From Enterobacter huaxiensis (GTDB lineage Bacteria > Pseudomonadota > Gammaproteobacteria > Enterobacterales > Enterobacteriaceae): a stretch of 64,000 nucleotides of DNA. The position numbers and the translations under genes are program-made. Location of the stretch: NCBI RefSeq assembly GCF_003594935.2, contig NZ_CP043342.1, positions 2,914,001 through 2,978,000 on the forward strand, written 5' to 3'. Below the pieces are notes generated by a model. The model did no database searches, was not told the DNA's origin, and worked only from the letters and a program-made list of their open reading frames with translations. Shown here piece after piece: positions 1-7,735 of the stretch; the stretch's first letter is position 1; every line of letters starts with the position of its first letter.

Positions 1-294
1 GGTTAGCGGCGCAACGCGCGTGACGCCCTGTAACGTCGCCGCGCTTTTTTCCGGCAGCTGTTGCGGGTTAACCGAACCATTGTTCGAAGAGAGAACGGCC
101 TGCGGCATCAGCCCCAGAATGTTGTTTTGCAGCTCGCGTTCGAAGCCGTTCATGACGGAAAGTACCGTCACCAGAGCCATCACGCCAAGCGTAATGCCTA
201 TAGTCGAAAGCCAGGAGACAAAGCGACCGAAGCGGTCCGCGGCGCGCCCACGCATGTAACGTAAGCCTATGAAGAGTGCGACAGGTTGATACAT
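1..294 (-). CDS. lolC: Lipoprotein-releasing ABC transporter permease LolC (N-terminal part; truncated by window edge)
   Basis: LolC is an inner-membrane permease of the LolCDE ABC transporter, which lifts mature outer-membrane lipoproteins out of the inner membrane and hands them to LolA. Only the first 98 codons are present; the reading frame is open to base 1. The protein starts [17 protein letters not shown] and its first transmembrane segment lies at about residues 25-50 ([19 protein letters not shown]), followed by [14 protein letters not shown], all typical of LolC. The ATG at 294-292 is the start because the N-terminus matches E. coli LolC. lolD and lolE would be expected beyond the left edge. 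It diverges from ycfT, as in E. coli. Confidence 0.93.
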   Translation of the reverse strand, partial: MYQPVALFIGLRYMRGRAADRFGRFVSWLSTIGITLGVMALVTVLSVMNGFERELQNNILGLMPQAVLSSNNGSVNPQQLPEKSAATLQGVTRVAPLT

Positions 295-551
295 GAAATC
301 CGTCTGTTTGCTGATAGCAGACCCACGAGTATATAAGCGAATCCGTTAAGCGTAAATGACTGAAACCGTAAGCTTTGGTAATCATTTTTCCGAAAAATTC
401 AGATAAATCAGGATGCTAGTTCTCAATACTTAACCCTGCAGCCTCCACCTTTTCCGAAAATCGTCTTGATACAGACTGTTACCCGTTACATCCCGGCCTC
501 GTTTTAGAACAATTGCCCGTTCGTTTATGGCAAAACAGGTCAACGTTACCG
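295..551. promoter_or_regulatory. Divergent lolC/ycfT intergenic region
   Basis: This 257-base gap must hold the promoters of both lolC (leftward) and ycfT (rightward). I see no convincing operator or small ORF in it. Confidence 0.4.
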
Positions 552-1625
552 ATGAAACAAAAAGCATTATGGATTAATCAGATAAAAGGGCTGTGCATCT
601 GCCTGGTGGTGATCTACCACTCGGTTATCACCTTTTATCCTCATCTGAACGGGCTGCAGCACCCGCTGTCTGGCCTTCTCGCCAAATGCTGGGTCTATTT
701 TAACCTCTATCTCGCGCCGTTCCGCATGCCGGTGTTTTTCTTTATATCTGGCTACCTGATTCGACGCTACATCGATGAGGTAGACTGGCGCACCAGCCTC
801 GACAAGCGGATCTGGAGCATTGTCTGGGTCCTGGCGCTGTGGGGCGTTTTACAGTGGCAGGCGCTAAGCCACCTCAACGCCTGGCTCGCTCCCGAGCGCG
901 AGCTGGCTACCTCCTCGAATGCGGCCTATGCCGACTCGCTAGCCGGTTTTATCCGCGGCATGCTCACCGCCAGCACCAGCCTGTGGTATCTGTACGCGCT
1001 GGTGGTCTATTTCACCCTGTGCAAACTGCTGAGCCGCTGGAAGCTGCCGATGCTGGGCCTTCTGGCTTTGGCGAGCGTCGCGATTAACTTCCTGCCGCTT
1101 CCGTGGTGGGGAATGAACAGCGTCGTACGTAATATGATCTACTACAGCATGGGCGCGTGGTACGGCGCACAGCTCATGACGTGGATGAAAGGGCTGGAGA
1201 TGCGTCGCGTCTGGCTGGCGGCGATCGCGTTCGGTGCCGTCTCCGTGGCGCTATGGTTTGCTAACGTCCCGCTGCTGCTCTCCCTGCTGTCGATTGTGCT
1301 GATCATGAAGCTCTTTTACAGCCTTGAGCAACGCTATGCCGTTCACCCCGGCAACCTGCTGAACGTGGTGGGCTCCAACACTATCGCCATTTACACTACC
1401 CACCGCATCCTGATTGAGGCGTTCAGCCTGATCCTGATCGGTGAAATGAATGCCGGATACTGGCCGGTCTGGGCCGAGTTAACGCTGATTCTGGTCTATC
1501 CGTTTGTCAGCCTGCTGGTCTGCACGCTGGTGGGGCTGGGAGCGCGTAAGCTCTCTACCGCGCTGTTCGGCGACCTGTTCTTCTCCCCTCCCGCCCGGCT
1601 CTCGCCGCTTTCAGCGACGCGCTAG
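552..1625 (+). CDS. ycfT: Inner-membrane acyltransferase-3 family protein YcfT
   Basis: A predicted polytopic inner-membrane protein of the acyltransferase-3 family, whose members move acyl groups onto cell-surface sugars; the substrate of YcfT is not known to me. The family N-terminus is visible: a first helix with WINQIKGLCICLVVIYHS (Asn, Lys and His in the usual places), then APFRMPVFFFISGYLIRR, the conserved loop and helix near residues 60-75. About ten hydrophobic helices follow. The ATG at 552 gives 357 residues, the E. coli length; an in-frame upstream extension to 513 is not conserved and was rejected. It is followed by a terminator and then mfd on the same strand. Confidence 0.88.
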   Translation: MKQKALWINQIKGLCICLVVIYHSVITFYPHLNGLQHPLSGLLAKCWVYFNLYLAPFRMPVFFFISGYLIRRYIDEVDWRTSLDKRIWSIVWVLALWGVLQWQALSHLNAWLAPERELATSSNAAYADSLAGFIRGMLTASTSLWYLYALVVYFTLCKLLSRWKLPMLGLLALASVAINFLPLPWWGMNSVVRNMIYYSMGAWYGAQLMTWMKGLEMRRVWLAAIAFGAVSVALWFANVPLLLSLLSIVLIMKLFYSLEQRYAVHPGNLLNVVGSNTIAIYTTHRILIEAFSLILIGEMNAGYWPVWAELTLILVYPFVSLLVCTLVGLGARKLSTALFGDLFFSPPARLSPLSATR

Positions 1626-1633
1626 CCCGCTTC

Positions 1634-1659
1634 ACGCCCCCTGTTTCGGGGGCGTGTTT
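1634..1659 (+). terminator. Rho-independent terminator after ycfT
   Basis: Inverted repeat ACGCCCCC/GGGGGCGT at 1634-1641 and 1648-1655 with a 6-base loop, followed by TGTTTT. Confidence 0.7.
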
Positions 1660-1775
1660 TCCCTCCGTGCGGTTACGGTTTGCTAATGCAAAACGATCGA
1701 GGATAATAAAGGCATTGCGTATCAGAGATATGCCCCAATACTGTGGGTATATCCATAAGAGACTCTGACATAGCC

Positions 1776-4700
1776 ATGCCTGAACACTATCGTTATTCCT
1801 TGCCAGTCAAAGCGGGCGACCAGCGCCAGCTGGGTGAACTCACGGGGGCAGCCTGCGCCACGCTGGTGGCAGAAATCGCTGAGCGACATCCTGGCCCGGT
1901 CATTCTGGTTGCACCGGATATGCAAAATGCCCTGCGCCTGCACGATGAAATTCGCCAGTTCACCGATAATCTGGTGTTCAGCCTCGCCGACTGGGAAACG
2001 CTGCCGTACGACAGCTTCTCCCCGCATCAGGAGATCATCTCCTCGCGCCTGTCGACGCTCTATCAGCTTCCGACCATGCAGCGCGGCGTGCTGATTGTTC
2101 CGGTCAATACCCTCATGCAGCGCGTCTGCCCGCACAGCTATCTCCACGGTCACGCCCTGGTGATGAAAAAAGGCCAGCGCCTGTCGCGCGATGCCCTTCG
2201 CGCCCAGCTGGATGGCGCGGGTTATCGCCACGTCGATCAGGTCATGGAGCACGGGGAGTACGCCACGCGCGGTGCACTGCTGGACCTCTACCCGATGGGC
2301 AGCGATCGCCCGTATCGCCTGGACTTCTTTGATGATGAGATCGACAGCCTGCGCGTGTTTGACGCCGACACCCAGCGCACGCTGGAAGAAGTGGACTCCA
2401 TCAACTTACTGCCCGCGCATGAATTCCCAACGGACAAAACCGCCGTCGAACTGTTCCGCAGCCAGTGGCGCGACAGGTTCGACGTAAAGCGCGATGCCGA
2501 ACATATTTATCAGCAGGTCAGCAAAGGCACGCTGCCTGCCGGGATCGAGTACTGGCAGCCGCTGTTCTTTAACGAGCCGCTGCCGGCGCTATTTAGCTAT
2601 TTCCCGGCGAATACCCTGATTGTGAACACCGGCGATATCGACGCCAGCGCCGCACGCTTTGAAAGCGAGACCCGTGCCCGGTTCGAAAACCGGGGGGTGG
2701 ATCCTATGCGTCCACTTCTGCCGCCGGAAACGCTGTGGCTGCGCACCGATGAGCTGAACGCGGAACTGAAACGCTGGCCGCGTGTGCAGCTCAAAACCGA
2801 TTCACTGGCGGATAAAGCCGCCAATACCAACCTGGCCTTCCAGACGCTGCCGGATCTTTCCGTTCAGGCGCAGCAGAAATCCCCGCTGGATAATCTGCGC
2901 AAGTTCCTCGAGTCCTTTACCGGACCGGTGGTGTTCTCCGTTGAGAGTGAAGGCCGCCGCGAAGCGCTGGGTGAACTGCTGGGCCGCATCAAAGTAGCGC
3001 CCAAGCGCATCCAGCGCCTGAGCGAGGCCAGCGGTACCGGACGCTACCTGATGATCGGTGCCGCTGAGCACGGGTTTATTGATAAGCTCAACAACATCGC
3101 GCTGATCTGCGAAAGCGATCTGCTCGGCGAGCGCGTCGCGCGCCGACGTCAGGACAGCCGCCGGACCATCAACCCGGACACGCTGATCCGCAACCTGGCC
3201 GAGCTGCACCCGGGCCAGCCAATTGTTCACCTTGAACACGGGGTTGGTCGCTATCAGGGAATGACCACCCTTGAAGCAGGCGGTATTAAGGGCGAGTACC
3301 TGATGCTGACCTACGCCAACGACGCCAAACTCTATGTGCCGGTGTCGTCTTTGCATCTGATCAGCCGCTACGCGGGCGGCGCTGAGGATAATGCGCCGCT
3401 GCACAAGCTGGGCGGCGACGCCTGGGCGCGCGCGCGTCAGAAAGCGGCAGAGAAAGTGCGCGACGTGGCGGCAGAGCTTCTGGATATCTACGCCCAGCGC
3501 GCGGCCAAATCGGGCTACGCTTTCAAACACGACAAAGAGCAGTATCAGCTGTTCTGCGACAGTTTCCCGTTTGAAACCACCCCGGATCAGGCGCAGGCCA
3601 TCAACGCGGTGCTGAGCGACATGTGTCAGCCGCTGGCGATGGACCGGCTGGTGTGCGGCGACGTGGGCTTCGGCAAAACGGAAGTGGCGATGCGCGCTGC
3701 CTTCCTGGCCGTGGAGAATAACAAGCAGGTGGCGGTTCTGGTGCCGACCACCCTTCTCGCCCAACAGCACTTCGACAACTTCCGCGACCGCTTTGCCAAC
3801 TGGCCGGTGCGCATCGAGATGCTGTCGCGTTTTCGCAGCGCCAAAGAGCAGACGCAGATCCTGGAACAGGCAAGCGAAGGCAAGATCGATATTCTGATCG
3901 GCACCCACAAGCTGCTGCAAAGCGACGTGAAGTGGAGAGACCTTGGGCTGCTGATCGTCGACGAAGAGCACCGCTTCGGGGTTCGTCATAAAGAGCGAAT
4001 CAAGGCCATGCGCGCCGACGTTGACATCCTGACCCTGACCGCAACGCCGATCCCGCGTACGCTGAATATGGCGATGAGCGGCATGCGCGATCTGTCGATA
4101 ATCGCGACGCCGCCTGCACGCCGCCTGGCCGTGAAAACCTTCGTTCGCGAGTACGACAACCTGGTGGTGCGCGAAGCCATTCTGCGTGAAGTGCTGCGCG
4201 GCGGTCAGGTCTACTACCTCTATAACGATGTGGAAAACATCCAGAAAGCGGCGGACAGGCTGGCGGAGCTGGTGCCGGAAGCGCGTATTGCCATCGGTCA
4301 CGGGCAGATGCGCGAGCGCGAGCTGGAGCGGGTGATGAACGATTTCCACCACCAGCGTTTCAACGTGCTGGTGTGTACCACCATCATTGAAACCGGGATC
4401 GACATTCCAACGGCGAACACCATCATCATCGAGCGTGCGGATCACTTCGGCCTGGCGCAGCTTCATCAGCTTCGCGGACGCGTCGGGCGTTCGCACCATC
4501 AGGCCTACGCCTGGCTGCTGACGCCGCACCCGAAAGCGATGACGACCGACGCGCAAAAGCGTCTGGAAGCCATCGCCTCGCTGGAGGATTTGGGCGCGGG
4601 CTTTGCGCTGGCGACGCACGATCTTGAGATCCGCGGTGCCGGTGAGCTACTGGGCGAAGACCAGAGCGGCTCAATGGAAACCATCGGTTTTTCTCTGTAC

Positions 4701-5222
4701 ATGGAGCTGCTGGAAAACGCCGTCGATGCCCTGAAGGCCGGGCGCGAGCCGTCCCTGGAAGATCTCACCAGCCAGCAAACCGAGGTCGAACTGCGCATGC
4801 CTTCCCTGCTGCCGGATGATTTCATTCCTGATGTGAATACCCGCCTGTCGTTCTACAAGCGTATCGCCAGTGCGAAAAAGGAAAATGAGCTGGAAGAGAT
4901 CAAGGTCGAGCTGATCGACCGCTTTGGGCTGCTGCCGGATGCGGCGAGGAATCTGCTGGATATCGCCCGGCTGCGTCAGCAGGCGCAGAAGCTGGGCATC
5001 CGCAAGCTTGAAGGAAACGAAAAAGGCGGCACGATTGAGTTTGCAGAGAAAAACCACGTTGACCCGATGTGGCTGATTGGCCTGCTGCAAAAACAGCCGC
5101 AGCACTTCCGTCTGGATGGACCGACGCGCCTGAAATTCACCCAGGATCTGGCGGAACGCAAAACCCGCATGGACTGGGTACGCAACTTTATGCGCCAGCT
5201 GGAAGAGAACGCCATCGCGTAA
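1776..5222 (+). CDS. mfd: Transcription-repair coupling factor Mfd
   Basis: Mfd is a DNA translocase that removes RNA polymerase stalled at lesions and recruits UvrA, coupling transcription to nucleotide-excision repair. The order is a UvrB-like N-terminal region (about 1-340), an RNA polymerase interaction domain (about 480-550, with HLEHGVGRY), and a RecG-like SF2 motor. Walker A GDVGFGKT lies near residues 628-635 and the DEEH box near 729. Motif VI (QLRGRVGRS) and the TRG/TRCF C-terminal domain follow. The ATG at 1776 gives MPEHYRYSLPVKAG and 1148 residues, identical in length to E. coli; the longer frame from 1743 has no family support. It is the largest gene in the window and intact. 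Confidence 0.98.
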   Translation: MPEHYRYSLPVKAGDQRQLGELTGAACATLVAEIAERHPGPVILVAPDMQNALRLHDEIRQFTDNLVFSLADWETLPYDSFSPHQEIISSRLSTLYQLPTMQRGVLIVPVNTLMQRVCPHSYLHGHALVMKKGQRLSRDALRAQLDGAGYRHVDQVMEHGEYATRGALLDLYPMGSDRPYRLDFFDDEIDSLRVFDADTQRTLEEVDSINLLPAHEFPTDKTAVELFRSQWRDRFDVKRDAEHIYQQVSKGTLPAGIEYWQPLFFNEPLPALFSYFPANTLIVNTGDIDASAARFESETRARFENRGVDPMRPLLPPETLWLRTDELNAELKRWPRVQLKTDSLADKAANTNLAFQTLPDLSVQAQQKSPLDNLRKFLESFTGPVVFSVESEGRREALGELLGRIKVAPKRIQRLSEASGTGRYLMIGAAEHGFIDKLNNIALICESDLLGERVARRRQDSRRTINPDTLIRNLAELHPGQPIVHLEHGVGRYQGMTTLEAGGIKGEYLMLTYANDAKLYVPVSSLHLISRYAGGAEDNAPLHKLGGDAWARARQKAAEKVRDVAAELLDIYAQRAAKSGYAFKHDKEQYQLFCDSFPFETTPDQAQAINAVLSDMCQPLAMDRLVCGDVGFGKTEVAMRAAFLAVENNKQVAVLVPTTLLAQQHFDNFRDRFANWPVRIEMLSRFRSAKEQTQILEQASEGKIDILIGTHKLLQSDVKWRDLGLLIVDEEHRFGVRHKERIKAMRADVDILTLTATPIPRTLNMAMSGMRDLSIIATPPARRLAVKTFVREYDNLVVREAILREVLRGGQVYYLYNDVENIQKAADRLAELVPEARIAIGHGQMRERELERVMNDFHHQRFNVLVCTTIIETGIDIPTANTIIIERADHFGLAQLHQLRGRVGRSHHQAYAWLLTPHPKAMTTDAQKRLEAIASLEDLGAGFALATHDLEIRGAGELLGEDQSGSMETIGFSLYMELLENAVDALKAGREPSLEDLTSQQTEVELRMPSLLPDDFIPDVNTRLSFYKRIASAKKENELEEIKVELIDRFGLLPDAARNLLDIARLRQQAQKLGIRKLEGNEKGGTIEFAEKNHVDPMWLIGLLQKQPQHFRLDGPTRLKFTQDLAERKTRMDWVRNFMRQLEENAIA

Positions 5223-5229
5223 TCGGCCT

Positions 5230-5264
5230 GTCACCCCCGCGAGTGAAACGCTCCCGGGGGTGAC
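5230..5264 (+). terminator. Hairpin after mfd
   Basis: Nine-base perfect inverted repeat GTCACCCCC/GGGGGTGAC with an inner short stem (GAG/CTC). No long T-run follows, so it may act as an mRNA 3' stabiliser as much as a terminator. Confidence 0.55.
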
Positions 5265-5373
5265 AATTTACAAACTCTTTGCACTTCCCCCGATCTTCCC
5301 GACACGCCTGTTAGCCATAATTATCATGAATACTTATAAAACAATAACCTTATTATTTATATGGATTATGATG

Positions 5374-6339
5374 ATGATGATCTCTTCGCGTTTTACCCGC
5401 TGGATAACCCTGTTTGCGCTGGCCGCAACGGTGGCTATAGCCCTCCCGGCGCGTGCCAATACCTGGCCGCTTCCGCCTGCCGGCAGCAACGTCGTCGGGC
5501 AAAACCGCTTTCACGTGGTTGAGAACAATGGGGGGTCGCTGGAAGCGATTGCTAAAAAATATAACGTTGGCTTTTTGGCGCTTCTGCAGGCCAACCCGGG
5601 CGTTGACCCATACGTGCCGCGCGCGGGTAGCGTGCTGACCATTCCGCTGCAGACCATTTTACCGGACGCGCCGCGCGAGGGGCTGGTGATCAACCTCGCT
5701 GAACTGCGCCTCTATTACTACCCGCCGGGTAAAAATGAAGTGACCGTCTACCCGATCGGCATTGGTCAGCTGGGGGGCGATACGCTCACGCCAACGATGG
5801 TAACCACCGTGTCGGATAAACGTGCTAACCCGACCTGGACTCCCACCGCCAACATTCGTGCCCGCTATAAAGCGCAGGGAATTGACCTGCCTGCCGTGGT
5901 TCCGGCAGGTCCGGACAATCCTATGGGTCACCATGCGATACGCCTCGCCGCTTACGGTGGGGTCTACCTTCTGCATGGAACGAATGCCGATTTTGGCATT
6001 GGCATGCGCGTCAGCTCCGGCTGTATCCGCCTGCGCGATGACGATATCAAAAAGCTCTACAACGTCATTACGCCGGGTACGAAAGTGAATATCATCAATA
6101 CGCCGATCAAAGCCTCCGTAGAGCCGGGCGGCGTGCGTCTGGTAGAAATCCACCAGCCGTTATCGAAAAACATTGATGACGATCCGCAGACCCTGCCGAT
6201 CAATCTTAATGCCGCCATGGTGAGTTTCAAAACAGATGCCGGCACGGATAGCACGGTTATGGAACGCGCCATGACAGCGCGCTCCGGCATGCCGACGGAC
6301 GTTACCCGGCACCACAATGTTGGCCAACAGTCGATGTAA
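5374..6339 (+). CDS. ldtC: L,D-transpeptidase LdtC (YcfS)
   Basis: A periplasmic L,D-transpeptidase; its E. coli counterpart attaches Braun lipoprotein (Lpp) to peptidoglycan. An N-terminal signal peptide (hydrophobic stretch ending ALPARA) is followed by a LysM domain (FHVVENNGGSLEAIAKKYNV through VLTIPLQ), then a YkuD catalytic domain with the signature HGTNADFGIGMRVSSGCIRL; the nucleophile Cys is about residue 217. The start is ambiguous: four consecutive ATGs run from 5368 to 5377. I chose 5374 because it matches E. coli MMIKTRF and sits 8 bases after GGA at 5363-5365. A frame open further upstream (from 5260) adds a non-conserved segment. Confidence 0.94.
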   Translation: MMISSRFTRWITLFALAATVAIALPARANTWPLPPAGSNVVGQNRFHVVENNGGSLEAIAKKYNVGFLALLQANPGVDPYVPRAGSVLTIPLQTILPDAPREGLVINLAELRLYYYPPGKNEVTVYPIGIGQLGGDTLTPTMVTTVSDKRANPTWTPTANIRARYKAQGIDLPAVVPAGPDNPMGHHAIRLAAYGGVYLLHGTNADFGIGMRVSSGCIRLRDDDIKKLYNVITPGTKVNIINTPIKASVEPGGVRLVEIHQPLSKNIDDDPQTLPINLNAAMVSFKTDAGTDSTVMERAMTARSGMPTDVTRHHNVGQQSM

Positions 6340-6350
6340 GACACAACGAA

Positions 6351-6379
6351 AAACGCCCTGCACGAGCAGGGCGTTTTTT
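6351..6379. terminator. Bidirectional terminator between ldtC and bhsA
   Basis: Stem ACGCCCTG/CAGGGCGT (6353-6373) flanked by A-rich sequence on the left and TTTTTT on the right, so it can end transcripts from ldtC (+) and bhsA (-). Confidence 0.85.
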
Positions 6380-6418
6380 ATTGCAGTGGCATAAGCATAG
6401 CGGAGGGTGTCGTTACGC

Positions 6419-6676
6419 TTATTTGTAGATGACGGCTGTACCGTGCAGGGTGTTCGGACCGGTCACTGAAGTGATGCGGAATGATTTGGCACCCATAGCT
6501 TCAGCTTTTTGCGCCAGCTGATCTTCCAGTGAACCCAGGTTAGTCCCCGCGCTTGCAGAGATGGTCCCCACTTTATGCTGGTCAACCGGAGTGGACTGTA
6601 CTTCAACAGCAGCGAAGCTTGCGAATGACATTGAGCTTAGTACGGCAGCAGCGATCAGGGTTTTTACGTTTTTCAT
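6419..6676 (-). CDS. bhsA: Multiple stress resistance protein BhsA (YcfR)
   Basis: A small secreted protein of the YhcN/BhsA family (DUF1471). In E. coli BhsA is induced by copper, acid, peroxide and other stress and affects copper permeability of the outer membrane and biofilm formation. The 85-residue protein has a clear signal peptide, MKNVKTLIAAAVLSSMSFASFA, cleaved before AVEV, and the family C-terminal pattern SFRITSVTGPNTLHGTAVIYK. It diverges from comR, whose product is the known repressor of bhsA in E. coli, so the 6677-6921 gap should contain the ComR operator. Confidence 0.93.
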   Translation of the reverse strand: MKNVKTLIAAAVLSSMSFASFAAVEVQSTPVDQHKVGTISASAGTNLGSLEDQLAQKAEAMGAKSFRITSVTGPNTLHGTAVIYK

Positions 6677-6921
6677 GATTTTTACCTTTAGGCAGATGAA
6701 TTTGGAGGTCGTAAGCTAATTACTTAACGATCGATAGGTAAATGATAGATGTGATCCACGTCACACGTCAACATGTTTTTATAATGACCGTTAAGTTAAT
6801 TTTATTTTCTTTATAATTCATACCGATATGATTTATTTATTTTTAAGAAATGAGCGCTGGTTCCGAATGGGGTTTATTTTTATAATGGTCATTCAACAAA
6901 CCAACAGAGGACCAACGGCAA
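6677..6921. promoter_or_regulatory. bhsA/comR divergent promoter region
   Basis: A 245-base AT-rich gap between two divergent genes. The E. coli equivalent carries the ComR binding site that represses bhsA and is released by copper. I cannot pinpoint the operator from sequence alone. Confidence 0.5.
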
Positions 6922-7557
6922 ATGACAACCGATGTTACGAGTTGTGCGAAGAAAAGCCGTGGCCGACCAAAAGTGTTCGACAGGGATGCGGCGCTCGATA
7001 AGGCCATGACACTCTTCTGGCAACATGGATATGAAGCGACCTCGCTTTCCGATCTGGTAGAAGCCACCGGCGCCAAGGCGCCGACGCTGTACGCGGAGTT
7101 CACGAATAAAGAGGGGCTGTTCAGGGCGGTGCTGGACAGATACATCACCCGCTTTGCGGCAAAGCATGAAGCCCAGCTGTTCTGTGAAGAGAAAAGCGTC
7201 GAACAGGCCTTGCAGGACTATTTCTGCGCCGTCGCGACCTGTTTCACCAGCAAAGACACGCCTGCAGGCTGTTTTATGATAAATACCTCCGCCACCCTTG
7301 CGGCATCGTCAAAAGAGATCGCCAACACGGTGAAATCGCGCCATGCGATGCAGGAAGAGACGTTGAGCACGTTCTTGACGCAGCGCCAGCAGCGCGGTGA
7401 AATTCCGGCGCACTGTCGTCCGCAGGAGCTGTCACAATATCTGAGCTGTATTTTGCAGGGCATGTCGATCAGCGCCCGTGAAGGGGCAAGTCTGGACAAA
7501 CTGCAGAGCATTACCCAGACCACTTTGCGTCTGTGGCCTGAACTACTGAAACTCTGA
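6922..7557 (+). CDS. comR: TetR-family copper-responsive repressor ComR (YcfQ)
   Basis: A TetR-family DNA-binding repressor. The helix-turn-helix is at about residues 20-65: RGRPKVFDRDAALDKAMTLF, then ATSLSDLVEATGAKAPTLY. The ligand-binding C-terminal part contains CFTSKDTPAGCFM. The length, 211 residues, is one more than E. coli ComR, and the N-terminal half is nearly identical. Divergence from bhsA supports the assignment. The C-terminal half varies more from E. coli than the DNA-binding half, as is usual in the family. A hairpin follows the stop. Confidence 0.92.
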   Translation: MTTDVTSCAKKSRGRPKVFDRDAALDKAMTLFWQHGYEATSLSDLVEATGAKAPTLYAEFTNKEGLFRAVLDRYITRFAAKHEAQLFCEEKSVEQALQDYFCAVATCFTSKDTPAGCFMINTSATLAASSKEIANTVKSRHAMQEETLSTFLTQRQQRGEIPAHCRPQELSQYLSCILQGMSISAREGASLDKLQSITQTTLRLWPELLKL

Positions 7558-7562
7558 TTCAC

Positions 7563-7592
7563 AGGGCGGTTCGCCGCCCTCTCTCCTCTTTT
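7563..7592 (+). terminator. Terminator after comR
   Basis: AGGGCGG ttcg CCGCCCT stem-loop at 7563-7580 with a stable tetraloop, followed by a pyrimidine/T-rich run. Confidence 0.7.
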
Positions 7593-7635
7593 TCCTTCTC
7601 TGATTTGCCCCCAACCCCCTTATTTTTCTCAGGTT

Positions 7636-7654
7636 GATAATAGTTTTCATTATC
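7636..7654 (+). promoter_or_regulatory. Fur box upstream of iutA
   Basis: GATAATAGTTTTCATTATC matches the classic 19-bp Fur consensus GATAATGATAATCATTATC at 15 of 19 positions, including both 6-base outer arms. It lies about 80 bases before iutA, where a Fur operator over the promoter is expected. Confidence 0.9.
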
Positions 7655-7735
7655 GGCAGTATTCGCATTTGCATTTTTTGTTTCTTGCACAATGACCTGC
7701 CAATAAAAAGGGCGAATGCTCAATAAGGAATGATG

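Noticed and set aside
2802..4619. 605-codon open frame on the minus strand
   Set aside because: Fully antisense to mfd, with His/Gln/Arg-rich translation typical of a shadow frame in GC-rich coding DNA.
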